In this document: positions 29,289 to 38,044 of the stretch, piece after piece
How the letters are laid out: each line of letters begins with the position of its first letter
Position numbering within the stretch: the stretch's first letter is position 1
Assembly: GCF_900177385.1 (NCBI RefSeq)
Contig: NZ_FXBJ01000002.1
Span: 2,112,001-2,176,000 of the forward strand
Direction of reading: 5' to 3'
DNA: 64,000 nt
From: Carnobacterium iners
Lineage (GTDB): Bacteria > Bacillota > Bacilli > Lactobacillales > Carnobacteriaceae
Position numbers and translations under genes: made by a program
The notes under the pieces: model-generated
Databases searched by the model: none
The model's input: the letters and a program-made list of their open reading frames with translations, nothing else
Told to the model about the DNA's origin: nothing

Positions 29289-30282
29289 AAATGATTCGCA
29301 TCCTTTCTCTTATTTCTTTTATTGGAAGATTATTTTCTTTTCCCACTAAAATTAAGCGTAAGTTTTTAACTTCGTTTTCTTTAGCATAAATATAAGCCAA
29401 TATCGGCATTGGCCCAAAAACTTCCAGTTTAGCATCTTTCATCTTTTCCATATAAGCATTATCTGTTTGTAAATCAAGTCTTACGGGTGATAGTTCTTGC
29501 GTTTCTGGGTTAACAGAGTTTAAAATAATATCACTGTACTTCCCATCAGCAAGTTTCTTACCCGCATCAACTAAATTTCCAGTACCAAGTTGAATCAACT
29601 CTTTTTTTGAAATACTTCCTGAACTAGATAATATCGTTGTTAAAAAGTTTTGAGATCGTTTTTGTTTAATTGCTCTAGACAATGTAGATAAATTATTTAA
29701 GTCAATTAGCATTGTAATTAAATCAACTACTTTAGGATCTCTAGTACTTTTTGCTAACTGTTTCAAATGAGTAAAATAACGTCGATCTAAAATAATATCA
29801 ACGGATTGAACGTTATGATACTCCTCATAACCTGTTTTAACTTCTTGAATGCTAATTATATACTCTTGACTTAGTTCGTCTGATTTCCCTGTTTCTACAG
29901 CTTGTTTCAAAGATGAAATAGATTCTTTCCCAATCGGTATAAGCATGCTAGAAAAATCATTTTGTGTTAAATTTTCTTTTAACATTACTTTTAAATTATG
30001 ATAAGAATAACGTAGTGTAAACAACTCTACTAAAGCTGGTTCAGGACTAATCGTAAACAGTTCGTCGTACATCCGTTTTAACTCATTCACAAGAAGCGTG
30101 TCGTAATTTTTCGTTCTTTTCAACTCTTCGACATCATTACGATAGGGTGTATCTTTTAACACACCTAGTGCCTCCTCAAAATCAGGCGACTGTAGCATCC
30201 GTTCAAATTGATCATTTTTAAGGAGGTTACTTTCGAAAACACGAATACGTGCATTAGTCCCAGCAAAAGCTGTTGGTTCCAT
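29278..30282 (-). CDS. ntpC: V-type Na+-ATPase subunit C
   Basis: Funnel-shaped subunit (d-type) linking the axle to the membrane rotor ring. 334 residues beginning MEPTAFAGTNARIRVFESNLL, with a repeated helical organisation (FTLRYSYHNLKVMLK; PMPILAYIYAKENEVKNLRLI) typical of the family. Seventeen bases after ntpE in the conserved order. Confidence 0.93.
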   Translation of the reverse strand: MEPTAFAGTNARIRVFESNLLKNDQFERMLQSPDFEEALGVLKDTPYRNDVEELKRTKNYDTLLVNELKRMYDELFTISPEPALVELFTLRYSYHNLKVMLKENLTQNDFSSMLIPIGKESISSLKQAVETGKSDELSQEYIISIQEVKTGYEEYHNVQSVDIILDRRYFTHLKQLAKSTRDPKVVDLITMLIDLNNLSTLSRAIKQKRSQNFLTTILSSSGSISKKELIQLGTGNLVDAGKKLADGKYSDIILNSVNPETQELSPVRLDLQTDNAYMEKMKDAKLEVFGPMPILAYIYAKENEVKNLRLILVGKENNLPIKEIRERMRIIYGL

Positions 30283-30299
30283 TTATTCTCCCCCTTTTT

Positions 30300-30881
30300 T
30301 TAAAACAATTTTTTAGAAATAGATGGTATTATTTGCCTTCTGATTTCAGTAATCAATGAATCAAACAAATAGTTATATTGGATACCTGTTTTATCTTTGA
30401 TAATAAATCCGGCTTTTTTATCAATCGTTTCAGTAGACAATAATACCAGTAGACCTTTTTGAACAGCGTTATCAGTCCAAGTTTTAGATACTTTCTGACT
30501 AGATTTTTCACCTAGAACTAACTCAATAGTTTCTATTGTTTTGAACTGCTCTAAAACGGAAAGTAAAAATTGTTGGAATCTTATTTCGTCCCATTTTTCC
30601 ATAGTTGTTTGGGCTTCCTCAAAAACGTTGTATAAAAAATGTTGTTTTTTAGCTAATATCTCGTCTCTTCTTTGATTTTCTAAACTATTTTGATTCTTTT
30701 CAAAATCTTCTGCTAAACGTTTATCAATCAATTGCAATTGTTTTATTTTTTCTTCTTCCAGTTTCACTTCAGCTAGTGCAATAGTTTCTTTAGCTTCTAA
30801 TTTAGTCTGGTTTATTGTCTCTTGTATTTCAATTTTCTTTTTTTCAATCATACGATCAGTAATGAGTTTTAAATCTGACAT
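30300..30881 (-). CDS. ntpE: V-type Na+-ATPase subunit E (peripheral stalk)
   Basis: 193 residues. The N-terminal half is a long charged helix (about residues 10-105, rich in Lys/Glu/Gln), the C-terminal half a globular domain; this is the architecture of V-ATPase subunit E, which pairs with NtpF in the peripheral stators. Sequence is poorly conserved, so the call leans on position between ntpK and ntpC. ATG behind GGAGGGAAATT. Confidence 0.88.
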   Translation of the reverse strand: MSDLKLITDRMIEKKKIEIQETINQTKLEAKETIALAEVKLEEEKIKQLQLIDKRLAEDFEKNQNSLENQRRDEILAKKQHFLYNVFEEAQTTMEKWDEIRFQQFLLSVLEQFKTIETIELVLGEKSSQKVSKTWTDNAVQKGLLVLLSTETIDKKAGFIIKDKTGIQYNYLFDSLITEIRRQIIPSISKKLF

Positions 30882-30937
30882 AATTTCCCTCCACTCTTAT
30901 CAATTTCTTTTTTGTATAGAAAAGTAACTTAATTTTT

Positions 30938-31432
<495 letters not shown>

Positions 31433-31463
31433 TTATTGTGTTTTATTTTTTTAAAATTATCAT

Positions 31464-33422
31464 TTATTTACTGTCTTTTTTTAAATAAATATGTTTTTCA
31501 AACGTTTTTAACGGATTAAGTGCATGTCCGCCACCTTCATAAAATTTACCAAAAAATTCAACATATTGTAATCTTGCTGTATGCACATACGCACTCAGAT
31601 AAGTTAAGAAGATATTTAAAGAATGTAGAGCAATAAACAATAGAATTCCAACAGTGAACTTAGCCACTGGTGGAAGGAAATCAACAATCATATTAAATGC
31701 TGCTGCGATACTTCCACCTGAAATACCTAAAGCCATCAGTCTTGTATAACTAACTAAATCGCCGACATAACCGGTTATTCCATAAATATTATACAAGCCA
31801 AGTGCAGCTCCCAAACCTTTACTTTCCGATGACAACATCGTTACAAAAATAATTCCAACAACGTTTACGCCAATCAGAATGTAAGCGACTAAATTAAGAA
31901 TTGGACTATCAAATACCATCATTCCTAATACTAGTAAGCCTATACCTAGAAGAATCCCAACCCAGGCCATACCATCGACATAACTAGAAGCACGTTGTTG
32001 TTTTCTCCACTTCACTCCACTATTAATAAGCAAGCCATAGATCAGTTGGATAAAACCAAAAATTACAGAAACAATCAATATCGTTATGACATCAGATGTT
32101 GTAGATAATAGTTGAATTGGTAATTCGTAACCTATAAAACTACCATAAACTAATCCCCAAACGATTACGGAATAAGATAGTAGATTGAAAAAGCGAATAA
32201 ATTTAGCTGTTCCACGATCAAGATTAAATAGTTTCTGGGCAGCAAGTGTCCCAACCATAAGAATCAAGCCATACCCTACATCTGCACTCATCATACCAAA
32301 GAATACTAAGTAAAAAGGCATCATGAATGGCGTCGGATCAATATCGTCGTATTTAGGCAGACTATACATTTCAGTAATACTCTCAAATGGTTCTACGAAC
32401 TTATTATTTTTTAAAACAACAGGGACGATATCAAATTCTTTCATCTTAATTTCTTCTGGGATAATAGCATAATTATTTTGCCCAAGATGCTCATCCAAAA
32501 GTTTGCTCAAATCAGAAAATTGTTCTTCTTCTAACCAACCATTTAGCATGAAGAGACTATTGCCGTTTAACAGAAGATCTTTTCCAATTTCTCTTTGGTG
32601 TAGATTGTAATAATATTCCTCTCCCAATTGTAATTCCTTTAACTGAGGAGAAAATTGCAACAATTCTTTTTTCAATTTCCGCTCTTTTTCTTGTAGTGCT
32701 TTATTTTCAGTCCTATTTTTTTGTAGCTCTTCTTTAGGTAAGGATTTGTAAGGATAAGTGAATTTAGTAAACTGAAACTGGTTTAGTACTTCTTCGATTA
32801 CTTTTTCATTATCTTTTGCAGTAATAACTAGATACGCTGCTTCGTCTTTGTATAGAAAAATTTCATCCATATAATTAGTTTCAGATTCTTTTAAAGCTTC
32901 TTTAAAATCCGATACATTTCCTGAACAAATTGTTCCAACAAATGCTGAAGTCAATTTAAATTTAGTCAAGTCATTGGGATTAAAACTTAAAGGCTCCCAC
33001 TTACGCAAGAATAACTCTTCCTCATTTAACGTTTTTTGCTTTTGATCTAAAATGATGAGTTCCTTTTCCTTTTCTGAAACGTCATCGCAAATCTCTTTCA
33101 ACCGGGTAATCGAAACCGATTTTTCAAGCTCTTCTAATGTGTATTCTTCTCTACCTGCCTTTAATTTAGCAAACATTCCTGCTTTAGGAATGTATTGATT
33201 TAAATAAGTCAAAGAATATTGAATATCTTTTAATCGTTCTTCGTATTCCATTCTTTCATTTGCTGGTTTTTCTTTAGAGTAGTAATCAAGAAGCGTTGAT
33301 TCTTCTAAAGTAGACAGATCAAACAGTTCTAGTCTTTGTAACTCCTGTACTGCCTTTAGTAGAAGGTCTTTATCTGTTTGTTCAGCTAAGAGCGTTACTT
33401 TTTTCATTTTAGCTATTGCCAT
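31464..33422 (-). CDS. ntpI: V-type Na+-ATPase membrane subunit I (a subunit)
   Basis: Provides the ion half-channels and anchors the stators. The N-terminal cytoplasmic half (about 1-320) is mostly helical; the C-terminal half has about eight membrane helices, with LVSYTRLMALGISGG carrying a conserved Arg. The start is set at ATG 33422 (MAIAKMKKVTLLAEQ) behind AAGGAGG with long spacing, overlapping ntpF by 14 bases; a further upstream start would lie deep inside ntpF. 652 residues. Confidence 0.93.
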   Translation of the reverse strand: MAIAKMKKVTLLAEQTDKDLLLKAVQELQRLELFDLSTLEESTLLDYYSKEKPANERMEYEERLKDIQYSLTYLNQYIPKAGMFAKLKAGREEYTLEELEKSVSITRLKEICDDVSEKEKELIILDQKQKTLNEEELFLRKWEPLSFNPNDLTKFKLTSAFVGTICSGNVSDFKEALKESETNYMDEIFLYKDEAAYLVITAKDNEKVIEEVLNQFQFTKFTYPYKSLPKEELQKNRTENKALQEKERKLKKELLQFSPQLKELQLGEEYYYNLHQREIGKDLLLNGNSLFMLNGWLEEEQFSDLSKLLDEHLGQNNYAIIPEEIKMKEFDIVPVVLKNNKFVEPFESITEMYSLPKYDDIDPTPFMMPFYLVFFGMMSADVGYGLILMVGTLAAQKLFNLDRGTAKFIRFFNLLSYSVIVWGLVYGSFIGYELPIQLLSTTSDVITILIVSVIFGFIQLIYGLLINSGVKWRKQQRASSYVDGMAWVGILLGIGLLVLGMMVFDSPILNLVAYILIGVNVVGIIFVTMLSSESKGLGAALGLYNIYGITGYVGDLVSYTRLMALGISGGSIAAAFNMIVDFLPPVAKFTVGILLFIALHSLNIFLTYLSAYVHTARLQYVEFFGKFYEGGGHALNPLKTFEKHIYLKKDSK

Positions 33423-33735
33423 AGCGATTGACGACCTCCTTAACAATATCATTAACTACATTTTTTTTATTCATCTGAACGGACTGTTTCATTTTTTCTA
33501 CTTCAACCGTGATTACTTTATTTATTTCTTCTTTAATAGAGGTAATTTTTTCATCATATTCTTTTTGTTGTATATCTTCGTAATCTTTTAATTCTGAGGA
33601 TAATTTCTTTTTATTTCCTTCAATTACTACTTGCACTTCAGCTTTTATACTTTTTATTTCACTGATACTGTCTAGCTCTAACTTCGCTGCTTTTTCTTCT
33701 GCTTTTTTGACGTATTCTACAGTTTCTAAACTCAT
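33409..33735 (-). CDS. ntpF: V-type Na+-ATPase subunit NtpF (peripheral stalk, G/H-like)
   Basis: 108 residues, almost entirely a charged alpha helix rich in Lys, Glu and Val, ending VVNRYGNS. Length and composition fit the G/H-like stator helix that pairs with NtpE. It is the first gene of the operon, as in E. hirae. ATG follows GAGGAGGTGAGATA. Similarity is low-complexity, so identity rests on position. Confidence 0.85.
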   Translation of the reverse strand: MSLETVEYVKKAEEKAAKLELDSISEIKSIKAEVQVVIEGNKKKLSSELKDYEDIQQKEYDEKITSIKEEINKVITVEVEKMKQSVQMNKKNVVNDIVKEVVNRYGNS

Positions 33736-33751
33736 TATCTCACCTCCTCAA

Positions 33752-33822
33752 GAATAAAAAATAGGCGTGCTTGAAAAGACTTCTTCTCACCCCTTGAAGA
33801 ATCATCCTTGAAAGCTATCGCC
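33752..33822 (-). promoter_or_regulatory. Terminator-like hairpin in the ntp operon leader
   Basis: On the minus strand GGCG (33819-33822) pairs with CGCC (33764-33767). Inside are GCTT/AAGC and GATTCTTC/GAAGAAGTC (one bulge). The closing CGCC is followed by TATTTTTTATT, then by the ntpF ribosome site. The shape is that of an attenuator; no ligand-binding motif was recognised. Confidence 0.45.
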
Positions 33823-34013
33823 CAACCGTTACACTCTATTTTATTAAGTAAACTAAGTTTATCCCAAATAATGAAATCCTTTTGATGACTTTCCCTCTAA
33901 GAAAAAAACACTACTCCACCTAACTTGACGCCTTTTAATTTTTATGCTTATCTCTACAAACAACTTATTTCTTAGCTGTTGTTCAACAACATATTTAAAC
34001 TTATACTTGTACC

Positions 34014-34042
34014 ATTATACCGTTTTTTAACCGAAATTACAA
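34014..34042 (-). promoter_or_regulatory. Probable promoter of the ntp operon
   Basis: On the minus strand TTGTAA (34037-34042) and a perfect TATAAT (34014-34019) are 17 bases apart. It lies about 280 bases upstream of ntpF, giving a long untranslated leader, and just beyond the degV stop codon. Confidence 0.65.
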
Positions 34043-34067
34043 TGTAGAAGGGTTAAATAAGCCAACG

Positions 34068-34937
34068 TCATTTTTTTATCTCACCGAATGAAAATACTGC
34101 TATAGATCCAAAACCAGTATGAGCAGCAATTGTTGGACCGTAAGGATAAATCTGGATATCTTTTACTGCCATTTTGTCTAAAATTGTATTTTTTATCCAA
34201 ATGGCTTCTTCAGGTACACCTACGTGTCCGATAAAAAGCGTTTGTTTTTCTGGTTCTACTATACCTTCAATTGTTTTTTGGACTAAATACTGTAAAGATT
34301 TTTTGCGTCCACGTACTTTCGCAAATGGGACTAAATTACCTGTACGATTCATAATAATAATAGGCTTTACGTTTAACAATGTCCCTAGTGTTGCTGAAAC
34401 AGCTGAAATACGTCCACCTCGTTCTAAATGCTTGATATCTTCTACAGTTACCCAAGAGTGAAGTTTCAACTTATTTTCTTCGATCCATTGCGCAACTTCT
34501 ACTAATGATTTACCCATTTTTTTTAACTGTACTGCTTCGTAAATCAATAATCCTTCTCCAAGACATGCGGCTAGAGTATCAACGACCGTAACTTCGATTA
34601 AGCCGTACTCTTCTTTTAACATCTCAACAGCTGCCATTGCATTATTATAAGAGCCACTCAATCCAGATGAAAAGGCTAAATAAAGAACCGGCTCATTATT
34701 CTCAATATAATATTTAAAGGTTTCAAAATAAGTTCCGATATTTATTTGTGAGGTTGTAGCAATCTCTCCATTTTTTACTGATTGAAAAAACGCTTCTCTA
34801 TCAAATGTTTTACCTAAATCGTCTAGGTATTCATTGCCGTTCAAATTAATTGTCATGTTAATAACATGAATGCCATTTTCTTCCACAAAATCTAGTGGTA
34901 AATCACAGCAAGCATCTGTCATTATTTTATAAGTCAT
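34068..34937 (-). CDS. DegV family fatty-acid-binding protein (FakB-like)
   Basis: 289 residues. MTYKIMTDACCDLPLDFVEE, then TSQINIGTYFETF near residue 85 and AFSSGLSGSYNNA near 110 are DegV motifs that bind a fatty acid carboxylate. Such proteins present fatty acids to FakA (here at 9368-11044). Start at ATG 34937, behind GAGGAG; two other Met codons lie just upstream. Monocistronic, divergent from the SOS-type gene at 35127. Which fatty acids it prefers cannot be told. Confidence 0.9.
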   Translation of the reverse strand: MTYKIMTDACCDLPLDFVEENGIHVINMTINLNGNEYLDDLGKTFDREAFFQSVKNGEIATTSQINIGTYFETFKYYIENNEPVLYLAFSSGLSGSYNNAMAAVEMLKEEYGLIEVTVVDTLAACLGEGLLIYEAVQLKKMGKSLVEVAQWIEENKLKLHSWVTVEDIKHLERGGRISAVSATLGTLLNVKPIIIMNRTGNLVPFAKVRGRKKSLQYLVQKTIEGIVEPEKQTLFIGHVGVPEEAIWIKNTILDKMAVKDIQIYPYGPTIAAHTGFGSIAVFSFGEIKK

Positions 34938-34984
34938 CATAAAACTCCTCATCATACCTTATCTATTTTTGCATTTCTCTTTCT

Positions 34985-34990
34985 ATTATA
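34985..34990 (-). promoter_or_regulatory. Possible -10 box of degV
   Basis: A perfect TATAAT on the minus strand about 48 bases before the degV start. No good -35 hexamer is visible at the expected distance. Confidence 0.35.
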
Positions 34991-35021
34991 ACTAGAAACC
35001 TAATGAAAGAAAACTTTATCG

Positions 35022-35065
35022 TTAATAATTTTTAAAAGACTGTCATTAATAATTTTTAAAAGACT
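35022..35065. repeat. Two tandem copies of a 20-base sequence
   Basis: TTAATAATTTTTAAAAGACT occurs at 35022-35041 and again at 35046-35065, separated by GTCA. The second copy ends inside the -35 box of the LexA-type promoter, so the duplication lies immediately upstream of, and touches, that promoter. Confidence 0.85.
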
Positions 35066-35114
35066 TGCAAAAAAGAACATTTGTTCGTATAATAGAAGTA
35101 TCAAACAAACGTTC
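35065..35114 (+). promoter_or_regulatory. SOS promoter with LexA box
   Basis: TTGCAA (35065-35070) and TATAAT (35088-35093) are 17 bases apart. Between them lies GAACATTTGTTC (35075-35086), a match to the Gram-positive LexA/DinR box core GAAC-N4-GTTC. A second, one-mismatch copy AAACAAACGTTC is at 35103-35114, downstream of the -10. LexA bound at either would block the polymerase. Confidence 0.8.
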
Positions 35115-35126
35115 GGAGGAATCGAT

Positions 35127-35444
35127 ATGGAAAAAAAATTAGCTGAGCAGTATTCTATTTTTTTTAATAAAAAAATCTCTTTGATAAAAAAAATTAATAC
35201 CATAAAAACTTTATCTCAAATGCCGGAATATCAAATTTTACTTTTTTTAGCCCAGGCTTACGATCGGAAAAAGCCTATCATTCTTCAAATAAATAAAAAT
35301 GACTACAATTTATCTATCAGTGAAAAGCATGGAACGATTAGTTATTTCCAGAATAAAAGTGGGATGCTTGTTTTAGAAAATACTGATTCTCAGATAACCC
35401 ATATGCTTTGCTACAAAGACATCCGTCATATCCGTCTTGCTTAG
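35127..35444 (+). CDS. Small YolD-like protein, probable SOS-regulated orphan
   Basis: 105 residues. A basic helical N-terminus (about 1-45) is followed by KKPIILQINKND, GTISYFQNKSGMLVLE and YKDIRHIRL. This strand-turn pattern resembles YolD-like proteins, which are usually encoded beside SOS-controlled Y-family DNA polymerases (UvrX/ImuB type). ATG at 35127 behind CGGAGGA. The LexA box in its promoter supports a DNA-damage role. No polymerase gene follows: a terminator comes about 90 bases later. The family call is from pattern only and could be wrong; the SOS control is the firmer part. Confidence 0.55.
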   Translation: MEKKLAEQYSIFFNKKISLIKKINTIKTLSQMPEYQILLFLAQAYDRKKPIILQINKNDYNLSISEKHGTISYFQNKSGMLVLENTDSQITHMLCYKDIRHIRLA

Positions 35445-35532
35445 ATATGATAGTATGTATTGCAAATCTTTAGCTCTATTGTTTATAAAAAACATTATTA
35501 ATTAAAAATATTCTAAATGAGCATCAGTTGAT

Positions 35533-35570
35533 AATGACACATTTTTTATAATTTGTGTCATTTTTTTATT
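35533..35570 (+). terminator. Intrinsic terminator downstream of the YolD-like gene
   Basis: AATGACACA / TGTGTCATT, a perfect 9-bp stem with a 12-base loop, followed by TTTTTTTATT. Confidence 0.8.
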
Positions 35571-35666
35571 CTCGCGAATTGTAAAATTAAGCTAAACAAC
35601 TAAAAAAGCCATTCGTGGTACACTCAAACTGTATTTCAACTAAAGAAAACATAGGAGTAATCACGT

Positions 35667-35885
35667 ATGACCTACTCCTATCTTACTAATAAAGAACTAA
35701 TAATGATAAAAACATATTTCCATCAAAAGGTTTATATTTTGACAACTGTCAAAAAACACAATCTAATGCTTCGAAACATTTTATACTACATTCTTTTTCT
35801 ACGTTCTATCGGACGCAATCAACTCAAGTATCTTTACCCTGTTTTCTTCGCACGATTTCTTTTGCTTTATCTATTAAAATTATAA
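35667..35885 (+). pseudogene. Remnant of an IS30-family transposase N-terminus
   Basis: The first 21 residues, MTYSYLTNKELIMIKTYFHQ and onward, look like the start of IS30-family transposases (helix-turn-helix region). After that the reading no longer resembles the family and stops at 72 residues, so only the 5' tip of the element survives or the frame is lost. An AGGAG lies a few bases before the ATG region. It separates the SOS-type gene from the his cluster. No inverted repeats could be assigned. Confidence 0.5.
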
Positions 35886-35942
35886 AAGGAGATCCATTTA
35901 GGATGAAAAATCCTTTCAATTCTTTTGCTGTGTACTTACCAT

Positions 35943-36584
35943 TTACCAGACGTCTATATCTTTTCGTTCACCTTTAAAATTGTTGTTTTTTTGATGGCGC
36001 TCCGCCAATACCGTGGCAACATCATCAACGGCAATGCCTTGATTATGCAGTAAGACTCCAAGGTGGTACAGCAAGTCAGCTGTTTCATTTGCAGTATTTT
36101 TTTTGTCTGCATTTTTTGTGGCAATGATAACTTCAATTGCTTCTTCACCAAATTTTTTAGCTATTTTATCGGTTCCTTCTGTTAACAGATAATGGGTGTA
36201 GGAAGCCTCTTCTTTATCTTTTAACCGGTCTTGAATGATCTTCTCGATATCTTTCAGAGTAAAAGCTGGAGCAATGTTGAAATAGCTTTCCGTATTTCGG
36301 TGACAAGTTGGTCCTGCTGGGTCTACCAATATAAGCAAAGCATCTTGATCGCAGTCCAAATACATTTCTTTTACATATTGGACATTCTGACTGCTTTCGC
36401 CTTTTTTCCACAGCCTTTCTTTGCTCCTAGAATAAAACCAAACTGCTGCTTCTTTTTTTGTGATTTCGAAAGCCTCTTCATTCATGTACCCAACCATTAG
36501 GACGTTTTTATTCGTGTAATGCTGCAAGATAACCGTCAGTAATCCTTGGGAAAAATCAGGCTTCAAATCATCGTAATTAGACAT
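35943..36584 (-). CDS. hisI: Histidine biosynthesis bifunctional protein HisIE (probably impaired)
   Basis: 213 residues: an N-terminal phosphoribosyl-AMP cyclohydrolase domain (about 1-105) and a C-terminal phosphoribosyl-ATP pyrophosphatase domain (about 115-205, with EEAIEVIIA and ETADLLYHLGVLL). The cyclohydrolase keeps LDCDQDALL and the Cys of GPTCH, but where the family has a third zinc-binding Cys (SCF) this protein reads ESYF, and the usual Thr-Gly after CH is Arg-Asn. Loss of a zinc ligand suggests the HisI activity is damaged. Last gene of the his cluster; overlaps hisF by 8 bases. Confidence 0.85.
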   Translation of the reverse strand: MSNYDDLKPDFSQGLLTVILQHYTNKNVLMVGYMNEEAFEITKKEAAVWFYSRSKERLWKKGESSQNVQYVKEMYLDCDQDALLILVDPAGPTCHRNTESYFNIAPAFTLKDIEKIIQDRLKDKEEASYTHYLLTEGTDKIAKKFGEEAIEVIIATKNADKKNTANETADLLYHLGVLLHNQGIAVDDVATVLAERHQKNNNFKGERKDIDVW

Positions 36585-37341
36585 AACGCATCAATACTCC
36601 TTTTTTAGAACAGCTATCTTTTACTTCAGTAATAGAGACTTCTTCATCATGGAAAATGGAGGCGGCCAATCCGGCAGATACATCGGTCTCTTTGAATAAA
36701 TCTGCAAAGTGCTGGGCGTTTCCTCCACCTCCAGAAGCAATGACAGGAATATGGACGGCTTGTTCAATTAGCCTCAATAACCGATGATCAAAACCTTGTC
36801 TCATGCCATCGTAATCCATACTGGTGACTAGTAATTCCCCGGCACCTAATGCCTCAACTTCTTTTACCCATTCGAGCGTTTGCTTAGGTGTTCGTTTTTT
36901 TCCGCCATGAGTATAGCAAAACCAATCTTCTTCTTCGGGTTCCCATCGTGCATCGATTGCAATACAGATGCACTGCGAGCCAAACTTCTCACTAGCCTCT
37001 TTAATAAATGAAGGATTTTCCAATGCAAAAGAATTCAAGCTAACTTTATCTGCTCCTGCATTGAGCAGCTGGGAGATGTCTTCCATATTTTTAATTCCAC
37101 CTCCTATAGTCAAAGGAATAAACAATTCCTTAGCTGTCTTACGAATGACATCAATCATGAGTTCATGTCCTGTTTCAGTTGCAGAAATATCCAAAAACAC
37201 CAATTCATCTGCTCCAAAAGCATTGTATTTTTTCGCCATTTTAACCGGATCACCGATTTTTCTTAATTGTTTAAATTGAATACCCTTGACCACTTGGCCG
37301 TCTTTTACATCCAAGCAAGGAATAATCCGTTTTTTAATCAT
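36577..37341 (-). CDS. hisF: Imidazole glycerol phosphate synthase subunit HisF
   Basis: 254-residue (beta/alpha)8 barrel that closes the imidazole ring using ammonia from HisH. MIKKRIIPCLDVKDGQVVKG carries the first catalytic Asp, and IAIDARW the second near residue 130; TIGGGIKN, TSMDYDGM and VIASGGGGN are phosphate-binding loops. The reading frame is intact. The start ATG overlaps the former end of hisA. Its neighbours are damaged, so its metabolic use is doubtful. Confidence 0.92.
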   Translation of the reverse strand: MIKKRIIPCLDVKDGQVVKGIQFKQLRKIGDPVKMAKKYNAFGADELVFLDISATETGHELMIDVIRKTAKELFIPLTIGGGIKNMEDISQLLNAGADKVSLNSFALENPSFIKEASEKFGSQCICIAIDARWEPEEEDWFCYTHGGKKRTPKQTLEWVKEVEALGAGELLVTSMDYDGMRQGFDHRLLRLIEQAVHIPVIASGGGGNAQHFADLFKETDVSAGLAASIFHDEEVSITEVKDSCSKKGVLMRYV

Positions 37342-38044
37342 AGTCTAGTCCCTCCCAGAAAGTATACGTGCTGGTTGCTTTTCTAACAATCGCTGCAGTA
37401 ACAGCGGATTTTTTTTAATATATAATATCTTTGAGACTGCGTATACCACCTGGATCCCACAATAGGGTGTTTTGGATAACCTTACTAGTGCAACGGTTAA
37501 TTCCCTATTTGGACCACCCAGCTTTCCATCTTTTGTAGTATCTGTATAAACAATACTTCCTAAAGGCAAATCGGTTACCGATTCGGCAACCTCGCAAATA
37601 TTCTGTTCACTGACTTCTGTCCAGCCATTCAATGCAGCCTTCTCTACTTTCACATCAAGTCCCAAGTAAATCTTTCCGGGATAGCGTGTGGCTATTTTCG
37701 CAAACCATTCTCTATCTTGAAGGCCTTTGATTCCAACAATGATATAAGAAGCTACTGCTTCAAGGTAATGTCGAATGGTTTTTCCAGATTGGATTCCCCC
37801 ACCGATTTCTATCGGAACGGTACTTTTTTAAGAATGTTTTGATATAAGCGCTAGAAGTTGGTTGTTTCTTGACTGCTCCTATCAAATCAACAATATTGAT
37901 GCGTGTGACTTGAGGGTGTTGATTATAAAAAGTAATCGTTTCTTCGGGTGTTCGTTTCATTTCCTCTTTGGTTGCACAATCCTCTTCTATTAGGCGGACA
38001 CTTTTATTGTCAATCAAATCGATTACTGGCCATATCTCATTCAT
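37334..38044 (-). pseudogene. hisA: Broken hisA (phosphoribosylformimino-AICAR ribotide isomerase)
   Basis: Reading from ATG 38044, MNEIWPVIDLIDNKSVRL to TFLKK is a good HisA N-terminus, then the frame fails. One base at about 37822 must be removed to continue into TVPIEIGGGIQSGKTIRHYL and on to IVYTDTTKDGKLGGPN. Near 37460 a second frameshift is needed to reach GGIRSLKDIIY, followed by an in-frame TAA and then SAVTAAIVRKA and FWEGLDYD, a recognisable C-terminus overlapping the hisF start. At least two frameshifts and one stop make it non-functional. Confidence 0.9.

Noticed and set aside
33740-34010. Known c-di-AMP (ydaO) or sodium riboswitch in the ntp leader
   Set aside because: I could not match the conserved ydaO core segments, and I do not recall the sodium class consensus well enough to claim it. 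Left as an unassigned leader structure.
35000-35203. Minus-strand frame over the SOS promoter
   Set aside because: It overlaps the promoter and start of the plus-strand gene and is low-complexity hydrophobic sequence without a ribosome site.
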